A stretch of 64,000 nt of DNA, from the NCBI GenBank assembly GCA_026387935.1, contig JAPLKU010000001.1, forward strand, positions 62,001 to 126,000. Reading direction: 5' to 3'. This document shows, in pieces, positions 23,731-32,222 of the stretch. The DNA is from Gemmatimonadota bacterium. GTDB lineage: Bacteria; Gemmatimonadota; Gemmatimonadetes; Gemmatimonadales; Gemmatimonadaceae. The first letter of the stretch is position 1; each line of letters starts with the position of its first letter. Position numbers and translations under genes: made by a program. The notes under the pieces are model-generated. The model saw nothing but the letters and a program-made list of their open reading frames with translations. It made no database searches and was not told where the DNA came from.

Positions 23731-25131
23731 TCACCACCAACCGAGCACTTTCCACCATGCGAGTCCGGCGACCGTCCAGATCGTGATTGTCGCGAACGAG
23801 ACGTAGAGGCCGAGCCTCCACCAATCACGTTGAGACACGTAGTTCGCACCGAAGTAAATCGGGGCCGTCGTCGTTCCGTAGTGCGTGAGCGACGCCGAGA
23901 GGTTGGAGAAATAGGCGAGCATGATCACGGTAAGCAGCGGCGGTGCTCCGGCGGCCATCAACACCACCGCGAAGGGCACGAACATCGCCGTGACATGCGC
24001 GGTGATACTCGCGAATCCGTAGTGCGCGTAGAAGTAGATAAGGAGCAGAATGGCCAGAGCCGCACCCCACGCGAGCCCGGTGGTCAAGCCGGCAGCGGAC
24101 TGCGCGAATCTCTCGGTGAGTCCTGAGCGGCCGACCGCTTCGGCCATCCGCACGACGCCGCCATACCAGAGGAACACATCCCAGGCGCCACGCTCACTGA
24201 TGATGTCGTCCCAGGTGAGCACGTTGGTCAGGAAGAGGAGACAGACGCCGAGGAGCGCGACCACGGCGTAGTCGATGTGATGCAGCGGGCCGGTCATCCA
24301 GAGTCCGGACACGAGCACAAAGACGAACAGCATCATCCGTTCATTGCGCTGCATGGGCCCGATGCGCGCCAACTCCTCTTTCGCCAAACGCGTGGCATCG
24401 GGCGTGTGCGTTACCTCTGGCGGGTAGAGCTTGAACAGCAGCCACGGGATAAACGCGAGCGACAGGAGGCCGGGCACTGATGACCCGAGAAGCCACTTGG
24501 AATAGCTCAAGTCAATTTTAGTCGTCTCCATCGCGAGCTTCGCGACGATGACATTGGATGCCTGGCCGGTGAGGAACATGGCACAGGCGATCACATCGCT
24601 CTGATAGATCGTGATGAGCAGGAACGCTCCGAGCCGGCGCGCCGTGGCGCCGGGCTTCGATTCGTACGCTTCGGCGAGACTGCGCGCGATGGGGAAGATT
24701 ACGCCGCCGCAGCGCGCGCTGTTGCTCGGGAGGAATCCCGCCAGCAGCGCGTCGGTAGATGTGAGCGCGTAGGCGAGGCCGAGGGAATTTTTCCCGATGG
24801 CACGGATAAACAGATATGCGATGCGACGCCCCAGTCCCGTATTCAGCACGCCGCGCGACATGAAGAAAGCGCAGAGCACGAGCCATACGAGTGGGTCCGC
24901 ATACCCGGCGAGCGCCTCGCGCGCGGGCATCGTTTTCGTGATCGCGAGGGCTGCGACACCGAGAAATACGACAGCGCCAGCCGGAACCGGCCGAACGATG
25001 GAGCCGACAATCGTGCCCGTGAAGATGGCGAGCAGATGCCATGACTCAGGAGAGATACCGGTGGGAACCGGCATAGCGAGAACCGCGAGCGCGGAGCCCG
25101 CGACGAGAAGCCAGCGTAGGGACGTTGACAT
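23731..25131 (-). CDS. DASS (SLC13-type) anion symporter, 2-oxoglutarate/malate translocator-like
   Basis: The protein has 466 residues from ATG 25131 with about 12 hydrophobic helices. It carries the DASS signature GFLPSNSARCGGVIFPIARSL and, in the second half, HYGFASITAHVTAMFVPF and NLSASLTHYGTTTAPIYFG. These two places match the paired SN(T/S)-type substrate sites of CitT, TtdT and the plastid 2-oxoglutarate/malate translocator DiT1. It moves di- or tricarboxylates across the inner membrane. Next to two glutamine synthetases, 2-oxoglutarate is an attractive substrate, but this is inference. The start lies about 70 bases from the divergent tRNA-Cys. Confidence 0.88.
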   Translation of the reverse strand: MSTSLRWLLVAGSALAVLAMPVPTGISPESWHLLAIFTGTIVGSIVRPVPAGAVVFLGVAALAITKTMPAREALAGYADPLVWLVLCAFFMSRGVLNTGLGRRIAYLFIRAIGKNSLGLAYALTSTDALLAGFLPSNSARCGGVIFPIARSLAEAYESKPGATARRLGAFLLITIYQSDVIACAMFLTGQASNVIVAKLAMETTKIDLSYSKWLLGSSVPGLLSLAFIPWLLFKLYPPEVTHTPDATRLAKEELARIGPMQRNERMMLFVFVLVSGLWMTGPLHHIDYAVVALLGVCLLFLTNVLTWDDIISERGAWDVFLWYGGVVRMAEAVGRSGLTERFAQSAAGLTTGLAWGAALAILLLIYFYAHYGFASITAHVTAMFVPFAVVLMAAGAPPLLTVIMLAYFSNLSASLTHYGTTTAPIYFGANYVSQRDWWRLGLYVSFATITIWTVAGLAWWKVLGWW

Positions 25132-25149
25132 GGTGCGAGAATGTACCGC

Positions 25150-25178
25150 TTGGAGCGGAGGTTCGCGTCGGCTACTTT
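25150..25178 (+). promoter_or_regulatory. Possible tRNA-Cys promoter
   Basis: TTGGAG (25150-25155) and TACTTT (25173-25178) are 17 bases apart and end 23 bases before the tRNA. Both hexamers are weak matches, so this is tentative. Confidence 0.3.
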
Positions 25179-25201
25179 TCTCTCTCGTAGACAAAGGGTC
25201 T

Positions 25202-25273
25202 GGCACCGTAGCCAAGTGGTAAGGCAGAGGACTGCAAATCCTTTATTCGTCGGTTCGATTCCGACCGGTGCCT
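25202..25273 (+). tRNA. tRNA-Cys (GCA)
   Basis: A full cloverleaf can be drawn. The acceptor stem GGCACCG pairs with CGGTGCC. The D arm is GCCAAGTGGTAAGGC. The anticodon stem GAGGA/TCCTT encloses the loop CTGCAAA with anticodon GCA. The T arm is GTCGG-TTCGATT-CCGAC. The discriminator is U73, as usual for tRNA-Cys. CCA is not encoded (CTC follows T73), so it would be added after transcription. It is divergent from the DASS gene. Confidence 0.95.
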
Positions 25274-25320
25274 CTGAGGGACAGTAGGTAGACGGCAGTT
25301 GGGAGATGACAGAGGACAAG

Positions 25321-25365
25321 AATGGACGAGCGGCGCGCAACTTTATTGCGCGCCGCTCGTCCATT
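25321..25365. terminator. Long perfect hairpin downstream of tRNA-Cys
   Basis: Arms 25321-25340 and 25346-25365 are perfectly complementary over 20 bp around a 5-base loop (CTTTA). No T run follows. It lies 47 bases after the tRNA and could stop or process its transcript. Its arms are longer than needed for a simple terminator. Bases 25366-25475 hold no other feature I can support. Confidence 0.55.
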
Positions 25366-25475
25366 CACCGAAGACGAAATCGTGTCGCATGGTATTGCGT
25401 GATTCGTCGGTGTCGTGGTACTGTACTGTTGTCGACTCGGTACGCGTCCGGGCGCGCTGAGGCGACAGAATGACG

Positions 25476-25517
25476 AGGGCCGGGCACTCGCGAGAGGAGC
25501 CCGGCCCTTTTGTTTTC
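25476..25517. terminator. Rho-independent terminator between tRNA-Cys and amidase
   Basis: The arms agggccgggc (25476-25485) and gcccggccct (25499-25508) form a perfect 10-bp stem with a 13-base loop. It is followed on the plus strand by TTTGTTTT. On the minus strand it lies directly after the amidase stop (25528), so it may work in both directions. Confidence 0.75.
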
Positions 25518-25527
25518 CGTCAGCGCA

Positions 25528-27228
25528 TCAGCGATCGAGCAGCGGATACCACCGTTTTGGTGCGCGGCGATCCACGAGTTGTTCCGCCATCGCGGCCACG
25601 CGGAAGAGCAGCCGCTCACTCCAGGGGCGACCAATCACCTGCAGGCCGACGGGCATTCCGGCGGCGTCATAGCCCGCGGGGAAGCTGATGGCGGGGTGAC
25701 CCGTGAAGTTGGACGGGAAGGCGAATCGCATGACTTCCGTAGTCATCGACAGGTTCGATTCTCCCCTGGCAAGTGCCGCCGGATTGATGCGCGGGGCAAC
25801 CTGGCCGGTGGCTGGTGTCACGACGACATGCACGTCGCGGAAGACGGCTCGCCACTGTGCCATGGCGCGCGTACGGATACGTGCGGCGTTGACGAACTCG
25901 GCAGCAGTAAACGAACGCGCGATTGCGAGATTCGCGCGCGCGTCGAGTGAAAATTCGGTGCCTCTGGACGGATGCACTGCCGACATGGCCGATGCCATTT
26001 CGCCCGTGATCGCGACAACGTGTGCAACGCGCTGGAGGTCCAACTCGGGAATCTCCACCTCGACAATGGTGGCGCCGAGCCGTTCAAACTCACGCACCAT
26101 GACCTCGCAGCGATCGACAACGTCCTTCGTGGCGTGACGGAACCAGGGCCAATAGACGCCAACGTGCACCCCTCTGAGCGAGCCGGGAATGGCGACGTCG
26201 AGGGAAACGGAGGGGTGCGAGCGCGAATTGGGATCGAGGGCGTCGTCGCCGGCCATGATGGCGTAGGCCGCCGCGCAATCGCGTACGGTGCCGGCGATGG
26301 GGCCGAGGTATGCCACGCTCCACACGAGCGATGCCGCGCCATGCTCGCTGATGCGACCGAACGTGGGCTTGAGGCCGACGAGGCCGCAGAATGCCGACGG
26401 AATGCGAATGGATCCGCCGCCATCGGCGCCAATGGCCATTGGCACGAGTCCGCTTGCAACGGCCGTGGCTGATCCGCTCGACGAGCCGCCGGTGTGATAG
26501 GCGTCGTCGTAGGGATTGCGCGTGGTGCCGTAGTGCGGATTCAACCCGGTAACATTGATGCCGATCTCATGCATGTTGGCCTTGCCGACAATCAGCGCGC
26601 CGGCCGCGCGCATGCGCGCCACGACGGTCGCGTCAATCTTCGATGGCGCCCCGCCGAACACTCGCGTGCCGACGGTCATCGGATACCCGAGGGCGTTCAT
26701 CTCGTCCTTCACCGCAACCGGCACGCCGTCCCATGGACCGATCGGCTTGCCGGCCTTCCAACGCGCCGCGCTCGCCGCCGCTTGCGCGGCGAGGTCGTCT
26801 TCACGTACGGCAATGAACGCACGCAGCGGGCGGGCATGCGCATCGCTGGCGTGCCACTGGGAGACGAATCGCGCCGCGACCTGCTCGGGGGTCGTTCGGC
26901 CCGAGCGGTACGCAGCGCCGAAGTCGGCGGCGCTGGGAAACTGAAATCCTGGCGGAGCGGGCGGCCTGGCGGGTTGATCGCTATACGGACTGTCGTTCGG
27001 ATCGAATGGATCGAGTGCGGGGATGCCGGGGTCTTCCGAACTGTGCATCGGGAAGAGTGCCGGCGCTTCATCGAGCGCGATTTCGCGAAGGCGAGTGATT
27101 CCCGCATCGCGTTTCAGTTTCTCGACGATGGCGGGACCGACCAACCCGTTTTCGACGAGGCGGACCAACAGGCCAAGCGCGCGGCTTCCGAGGCGCGGAA
27201 GCGAGACCGATCGCAGGTCGTACGTCAT
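25528..27228 (-). CDS. Amidase (amidase signature family)
   Basis: The product has 566 residues from ATG 27228. The Ser-cisSer-Lys triad is visible: Lys in GVPVAVKDE, cis-Ser in TGGSSSGSA, and the nucleophile Ser in GADGGGSIRIPS. Residues 1-95 form an N-terminal helical extension with a Pro-rich linker, and there is no clear signal peptide. Members of this family hydrolyse amides or act as GatA in tRNA amidation; without gatB/gatC nearby and with the extension, a catabolic amidase is more likely. It follows the S51-containing lipoprotein gene by only 22 bases, so the two are probably one operon for releasing nitrogen from amide-rich substrates. Confidence 0.9.
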   Translation of the reverse strand: MTYDLRSVSLPRLGSRALGLLVRLVENGLVGPAIVEKLKRDAGITRLREIALDEAPALFPMHSSEDPGIPALDPFDPNDSPYSDQPARPPAPPGFQFPSAADFGAAYRSGRTTPEQVAARFVSQWHASDAHARPLRAFIAVREDDLAAQAAASAARWKAGKPIGPWDGVPVAVKDEMNALGYPMTVGTRVFGGAPSKIDATVVARMRAAGALIVGKANMHEIGINVTGLNPHYGTTRNPYDDAYHTGGSSSGSATAVASGLVPMAIGADGGGSIRIPSAFCGLVGLKPTFGRISEHGAASLVWSVAYLGPIAGTVRDCAAAYAIMAGDDALDPNSRSHPSVSLDVAIPGSLRGVHVGVYWPWFRHATKDVVDRCEVMVREFERLGATIVEVEIPELDLQRVAHVVAITGEMASAMSAVHPSRGTEFSLDARANLAIARSFTAAEFVNAARIRTRAMAQWRAVFRDVHVVVTPATGQVAPRINPAALARGESNLSMTTEVMRFAFPSNFTGHPAISFPAGYDAAGMPVGLQVIGRPWSERLLFRVAAMAEQLVDRRAPKRWYPLLDR

Positions 27229-27250
27229 GCTGTTGGCGTTGCTCGCCGCA

Positions 27251-29905
27251 CTACTTGATTGGTTTGGCGAGAACGCCGACGTGGCCCCGGGCGCCTGCGA
27301 CGAAACCGGCGCTCGCGCTTGCGAATCCAACCCCGTAGGCCGTGAGCGTATCCGCATGCGTCCAGCTGCCGCCGAAGTTGCGGGTGTACGCCACGCCGGT
27401 CTGTCCGACGGCAATGAAGAGTGGCGGCGTGGTGCCGGGCACGTAGATCACTCCGGAGGTCGTCCCGTCCGGGCGCTGCGTGCTCGCGGGTGTCCACGTG
27501 GCGCCGCCGTCCGTCGTGCGCACGGCAAAGGCGTTCACGCCGCGTTCGTTGCGGTAGTCGCCACCGATAGCGAGGCCGTTCATGGCGTCCGAGAACGCGA
27601 TGCCGAAGAGGCCGGAACTTGCGCCGCCCGGCATTCCGGTGGACGACGCCTTCCAGGAACGCCCCCGATCGGTTGTGCGAAAGACTCGCGCTTCTGCGCC
27701 GCCGCCTGTGGCGATCCAACCGTTGGATGTGCCTTGCACGGTGAGCTGTGTGTTGCTCGCGGCGAAGGCTGCTTCGCCGGGAAGGTTCTCGGGGAGATTG
27801 GCCGCGGGAACGCGCGACCAGCTCTTGCCGCCGTCATCAGTGGTGAGGATTACGAACTTCTTGTTGATGGGATCTGAGAAGGTGAAGCCGTGCTGCGTGT
27901 CCCAGAAGGCGACGCCGTCGAGGAAGAGGCCCTTCGTGGAATCGCTCCACGATTGCGCCCAGTTTTTGCCACCGTCCGTCGTGCGGAAAATTTTCGCCTG
28001 ACCCTGCTCGGCCGGCCCAGCGCTGACGACAACGGCGGCGCTGGCATCGAAGGCCTTGATGCCGCGAAAGTCGAGGCGCGCGGCGCCGCGAACCGAATCC
28101 ACACTCCAGGTGGCGCCGCCATCAATCGTGCGGAGCACCGTTCCACCTGTGCAGCCGGCCCACGCGACCTGTTCGTTGGCCGCGCTCAGACTGCGACAAC
28201 TCGACGTGCTCGACGTGCTCGACATCGGCGCGTTCTTGAACGACGAGCCGTCGCGTCCATTGAAGAGGAGGCGATCCGTGATGCGATTGGCGGCTGCTTT
28301 CGCATCGAACGCGGGGTCATCGGTGAGGATGATGATCGAGGCATGGTGGCCTGGAATTCGGACATACGCGCCCTGCTTGCCGTCCGACGTGACGAATGCG
28401 GTCTGCCGAGCGAGTCCGCGATAGTTCTCAAAGTGCCAGCCGAGGCCGTTGCCTTTCCCGCCGCCGCCGCCCGGGGCAAACATTGAATCCTTGCCCGCTG
28501 TCGTGAGTGCTGGATTCGCGGTGAAGCCAAGCTCGAGGCGATAGAGATCGTCGACATTGGCGAGAATGGTGCCATCCTCATCAGCCTTGATGCGTTGTGA
28601 ACCCATTGTGGCCAGCACTCGACGCTGCATGAGATCGGCGAGCTTGCCGCCGGATCGTTCAATGAGCAGTCGCGAGATGTTTTTCGCTCCCCCGGGCGCT
28701 GCGTTGACGCCAGTGAGGTATTCGCGAATAGTGGCGCTTCCACCACTAGAGAGGGGTTCGTCGAGCTTGAGTTTGTTGTCGCGCACCACGCCGAGCGTGG
28801 CGGACGCAAGCAAGGGGTCGGCGATGTTGCCGGTGGGAAAGTTCGGGTAACCGGTGGGCGGCACGAACTTCTTGTGGGTCTCGATGCCGTAGCCCTTGGC
28901 GACGAAGACGCGACCTTCCTGTGCGACATGCACCGTGGCCTTGCCGCCTCGCGCAAATCCCGAGAACACGGAATCGATGAACGCCAGCGTAAGCGGCGTC
29001 GCATCGATGGCGCGGGAAATGATCCGACGCGCGCCAAGGTGGTATTTGTCGCCGGGGAGGAGGGTCGTGTACGGCATGCCCGGATCATGCGGATCCTTGC
29101 CGGTGTAGACGAAGGCTTTGTTGCGCCCGATGATTTCGGCTTCGTCGCCTTTCACGACCCAGGCAGTGCCTTCGTCTTCCGAAATGAACATCATTTCAGG
29201 ATGCCGCGGCTGAAGCGAGTCGGAGATATCGGGAAGCCGTTCGCGCGCGACCACGTGCATGTCGTCGCCGGTATTGCGGAGGAAGGAGAATCCTTTCGTG
29301 TAGCCTGGATACTCCATGATGAAGTTGTTGTTCGATGGCGCGCCTCGAACCATGAATTCACCGAGGATCGCGGCACCGGCGGACGACCCGCCGACCACGC
29401 CGCCTCGCGCCAGCACATTGTGAAACTCGGTGTAGATGCGTGTGCCAGCGTATGAGTCCACGAGGTGGAACTGGCGCCCGCCCTCGAACCAGACACCACC
29501 GGCGCGCTTGACGATGTTGACGAAGCTGTCGGAGTTGGCGAGATCCTTTCGGTTCGGATTGGAATGGAGGACCACCACGTTCTTCGCACCCGCTCCCTTG
29601 AACCCGTTGGCGCCGCGCCAGTCGGGTGGGTAGACCGTATCACCGCCTGCGGTGGGGATGTCGATGATGAGCGCGTTTGGACCACCAGCCGCGTCGATGA
29701 AGGCTTTGTAGATCTCGGGCCCCTGTCCTCCGCCGCCCACGACGAGCACCGTGCCGCGCGGAGGGCCGATGATTGGCGCGCCGCCGGACGGCGTGTTCGT
29801 GCCGCCCGAACTGGAGACGGCGCCGGCGCAAGCGGCGGTCAGCGCGAGGAGCGCGAGGGTGGCGCTACGGAAGCGGATATGGCGGCGGGAATTGACAGTG
29901 GGCAC
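27251..29905 (-). CDS. Three-domain lipoprotein: S51 cyanophycinase-like peptidase + beta-lactamase-like domain + Asp-box propeller
   Basis: The product has 884 residues from GTG 29905, where a lipoprotein-type signal (LALLALTAAC, Cys26) begins; the longer frame upstream is antisense to the SCO gene. Residues 50-300 form a peptidase S51 domain like cyanophycinase: VVGGGGQGPEIY, FEGGRQ and the nucleophile elbow VGGSSAGAA with Ser175. Residues 305-548 resemble a serine beta-lactamase/PBP fold, but where SxxK should stand the sequence is GNIAD (359-363), so Ser and Lys are replaced by Asn and Asp. Residues 575-884 hold six Asp-box units (IDGGATW, TDGGKNW, DDGGKSW, TDRGRSW, TDGGATW and a degenerate last one), as in Ycf48/BNR propellers. 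It probably cleaves Asp-containing peptides at the cell surface. The amidase follows directly. Confidence 0.85.
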   Translation of the reverse strand: MPTVNSRRHIRFRSATLALLALTAACAGAVSSSGGTNTPSGGAPIIGPPRGTVLVVGGGGQGPEIYKAFIDAAGGPNALIIDIPTAGGDTVYPPDWRGANGFKGAGAKNVVVLHSNPNRKDLANSDSFVNIVKRAGGVWFEGGRQFHLVDSYAGTRIYTEFHNVLARGGVVGGSSAGAAILGEFMVRGAPSNNNFIMEYPGYTKGFSFLRNTGDDMHVVARERLPDISDSLQPRHPEMMFISEDEGTAWVVKGDEAEIIGRNKAFVYTGKDPHDPGMPYTTLLPGDKYHLGARRIISRAIDATPLTLAFIDSVFSGFARGGKATVHVAQEGRVFVAKGYGIETHKKFVPPTGYPNFPTGNIADPLLASATLGVVRDNKLKLDEPLSSGGSATIREYLTGVNAAPGGAKNISRLLIERSGGKLADLMQRRVLATMGSQRIKADEDGTILANVDDLYRLELGFTANPALTTAGKDSMFAPGGGGGKGNGLGWHFENYRGLARQTAFVTSDGKQGAYVRIPGHHASIIILTDDPAFDAKAAANRITDRLLFNGRDGSSFKNAPMSSTSSTSSCRSLSAANEQVAWAGCTGGTVLRTIDGGATWSVDSVRGAARLDFRGIKAFDASAAVVVSAGPAEQGQAKIFRTTDGGKNWAQSWSDSTKGLFLDGVAFWDTQHGFTFSDPINKKFVILTTDDGGKSWSRVPAANLPENLPGEAAFAASNTQLTVQGTSNGWIATGGGAEARVFRTTDRGRSWKASSTGMPGGASSGLFGIAFSDAMNGLAIGGDYRNERGVNAFAVRTTDGGATWTPASTQRPDGTTSGVIYVPGTTPPLFIAVGQTGVAYTRNFGGSWTHADTLTAYGVGFASASAGFVAGARGHVGVLAKPIK

Positions 29906-30036
29906 GGTGGCAGCCTCGGCAGAATGGGCAAAGGACGAACAGGGACAAGTTCGCGCAGACAGGCCTTCTTGGCGAGAGCGGGCCGTGCGTGGCGAGTTGG
30001 CCCGAAGTCGGGAGTGGCGCCGGTTACATTTGCACG

Positions 30037-30618
30037 ATGCACCAGCCGCATGTCGCGATCCTGGCGGTTGCCGCCGCCCTATTGGGCTGCGGCAAGGAAG
30101 CCCCATTGATGGGCATGGTGATTGATCCGCCGCAGGAGGCCCCCGTGGTGCGGATGGCCGATGCCGACGGCACGACGTTCGACCTCGATCAGCTGCGCGG
30201 CAATCATGCCGTGCTGATCTACTTCGGCTACACGCATTGTCCGGACGTCTGCCCGGCAACGCTCGCCGACTGGGCGCGTGCGAAGCGGGCGCTTGGTGGT
30301 GCCGCTGATGGGGTGCGCTTCGTCTTTGTGAGTGTGGACCCCGCTCGAGACACCCCGAAGATCGCCCGCGACTACGCGCACCAGTTTGACGCCTCGTTCG
30401 TCGGCCTCGCGCCCACGGCGGCGCAGGTGGATTCACTCAAGGCGTCGTGGGGGTTTGATGTGATGCGCGACTCCACTCCTGCGATGAAGACGGGCGAGTA
30501 CGGCGTGACGCACCCAGCGGGCAGTTTCGTCGTTGATCGTGCCGGGCGGATTCGTGAGATTTTCCCCCCGGAAAGCCGGGCTGAGGATATCGCGGCAGAC
30601 CTTCGTCGCATTCGGTGA
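30037..30618 (+). CDS. SCO1/SenC-family copper-handling lipoprotein
   Basis: The protein has 193 residues from ATG 30037, with lipobox ALLGC near residue 18. The thioredoxin fold carries the SCO copper site: C-x3-C in THCPDVCPA and a distal His in GVTHPAGSF. VSVDPARDTP and the closing FVVDRAGRIRE are also typical. SCO proteins deliver copper to cytochrome oxidase subunit II or act as thiol reductases in the periplasm. No oxidase gene is in the window. The stop overlaps the next start as GTGA (30615-30618). It is divergent from the S51 lipoprotein. Confidence 0.93.
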   Translation: MHQPHVAILAVAAALLGCGKEAPLMGMVIDPPQEAPVVRMADADGTTFDLDQLRGNHAVLIYFGYTHCPDVCPATLADWARAKRALGGAADGVRFVFVSVDPARDTPKIARDYAHQFDASFVGLAPTAAQVDSLKASWGFDVMRDSTPAMKTGEYGVTHPAGSFVVDRAGRIREIFPPESRAEDIAADLRRIR

Positions 30619-32222
30619 GGCGCAACGCCGTCGCGCTCGTGCGACTGATCGGCCGCGCGGCCGGCTGCAGCATGCTGCTCGGCGCTGCCGCCGCTGCCGC
30701 CGCTGCCGCCGCTGCCGCCGCTGCGCAGTCGACGGCGCCACTTGGACTGACGGCCGCCGTGAAATCGGCCGTGTGCCCACAAGCGGAATTATTCTGCGTG
30801 CCGCCGGAGGTGCTGCGGGAGTTTCGCGGTGTGTGGGTCGCGACGGTCGGGAACATGGACTGGCCTTCACGGCCGGGCCTTCCGGCTGACAGCGCACGCG
30901 TAGAACTCGTGCGGATACTCGATCAAGCGGTGTGGAGTGGACTCAACGCCGTGGTGTTCCAGATTCGTCCGGCCGGCGACGCGCTCTACGCGTCAAAGAT
31001 TGAGCCGTGGTCGGAGTACCTCACTGGCAAACAGGGATTGGCGCCGGTCGAACACTGGGATCCGCTGACGTTCGCGGTCGCGGAGGCGCACGCGCGCGGC
31101 CTCGAGCTGCACGCGTGGTTCAACCCTTATCGGGCCAAGGATCCGACGGCGAAGGGACCACTGGCCGCGATGCACATGGCGAATCAGTATCCGGCGTTCG
31201 CAAAACGGTACGGTCACTACACCTGGTTTGATCCCGGCGAGCCGGCGGTGCGACGACGCACGGTGCGCGTCGTGCTCGATGTGTTGGCGCGGTACGATGT
31301 GGATGGCATTCACTTTGATGACTACTTCTATCCGTATCCGGAGCAACGGCGGCGGAAAGACATTCCGTTTCCAGACGCGACGAGCTTCAAGCGGTACCAG
31401 AAGCAGGGGGGAAGTCTCGAACGCGACGACTGGCGCCGCCGAAATGTTGACCTGTTGATTGATACGCTTCGCACCGAGATCGCGAAGGTCAAACCGTGGG
31501 TGAAGTTTGGCGTGAGCCCGTTCGGCATCTGGCGACCCGGCGAGCCCTCAAGCGTGCGCGGATTTGACGCGTATTCGAAGATCTTCGCTGACGCACGGAA
31601 ATGGCTGGTGAACGGATGGGTGGACTACCTCGTGCCACAGCTCTATTGGGCGATTGCGCAGGATGGCCAGGCGTTCGGCGAACTGCTGCGGTGGTGGAAG
31701 GCCCAGAACCCGCAGGCGCGTCACGTGTGGCCCGGGCTTGCCGATTACAAGATTGGCGACGGCCGCGTGCCGTGGCAGAGCGGCGAAATCCTCCGGCAGA
31801 TCGATACGACCCGGGTAGCGGGCGGGTCGATTGGCACGGTGCACTTTCAGATGAAGGCGTTGCTGCAGGACCGTGATTCCGTGGCGACGCGACTCGCGCG
31901 TGGTCCGTATGCCGCGCCGGCATTGGTGCCCGCGTCTCCGTGGATGGGTCGTGTGGCACCCCGCACCCCGGCGATTGCGATCGCGGGCGCCTCCACCGGC
32001 GACATCCTGACGATTGCGCGCCGCGCAACGGACGATGTGAAGTGGTGGCTCGTGCAGACGCAGGCCGGCGGTGCGTGGACGACGCGTGTCATGGACGGCG
32101 CCCTTACGCAGATCGCGATGGTAACGTTTACCAGCGCCGCGGGCGCGCCGGAGATTCTTGCCGTGACGCCGGTGGGGCGCACTGGCGTTGCCGGATCCCC
32201 GATAGCAATTCGTGTCCGATGA
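30615..32222 (+). CDS. Exported GHL10-family glycoside hydrolase-like protein
   Basis: The 535-residue protein starts with GTG overlapping the SCO stop. A signal peptide contains 14 consecutive alanines before QSTAP. The GHL10 (DUF187) TIM-barrel domain covers about 65-400: EFRGVWVATVGNMDWPS, GLNAVVFQIRPAGDALY, ELHAWFNPYRA, YDVDGIHFDDYFYPYP, KFGVSPFGIWRPG and DYLVPQLYWAIAQ. The IHFDDY and FGVSPFGIW segments line the barrel cleft. A small beta domain closes the C-terminus. Relatives such as DigH cleave denuded peptidoglycan glycan strands, so a role in cell-wall or glycan turnover is likely. It overlaps dctA by ATGA. Confidence 0.88.
   Translation: MRRNAVALVRLIGRAAGCSMLLGAAAAAAAAAAAAAAQSTAPLGLTAAVKSAVCPQAELFCVPPEVLREFRGVWVATVGNMDWPSRPGLPADSARVELVRILDQAVWSGLNAVVFQIRPAGDALYASKIEPWSEYLTGKQGLAPVEHWDPLTFAVAEAHARGLELHAWFNPYRAKDPTAKGPLAAMHMANQYPAFAKRYGHYTWFDPGEPAVRRRTVRVVLDVLARYDVDGIHFDDYFYPYPEQRRRKDIPFPDATSFKRYQKQGGSLERDDWRRRNVDLLIDTLRTEIAKVKPWVKFGVSPFGIWRPGEPSSVRGFDAYSKIFADARKWLVNGWVDYLVPQLYWAIAQDGQAFGELLRWWKAQNPQARHVWPGLADYKIGDGRVPWQSGEILRQIDTTRVAGGSIGTVHFQMKALLQDRDSVATRLARGPYAAPALVPASPWMGRVAPRTPAIAIAGASTGDILTIARRATDDVKWWLVQTQAGGAWTTRVMDGALTQIAMVTFTSAAGAPEILAVTPVGRTGVAGSPIAIRVR
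30684..30724 (+). repeat. 9-bp minisatellite in the GHL10 signal peptide
   Basis: Four perfect copies of gctgccgcc (30684-30719) plus a partial copy encode a run of 14 alanines in the signal peptide. Unit length is a multiple of three, so slippage changes only the length of the Ala run. Confidence 0.9.

Noticed and set aside
29906-30436. N-terminal extension of the S51 lipoprotein frame
   Set aside because: It runs antisense through the SCO gene and lacks similarity. The lipoprotein signal at GTG 29905 marks the real start.
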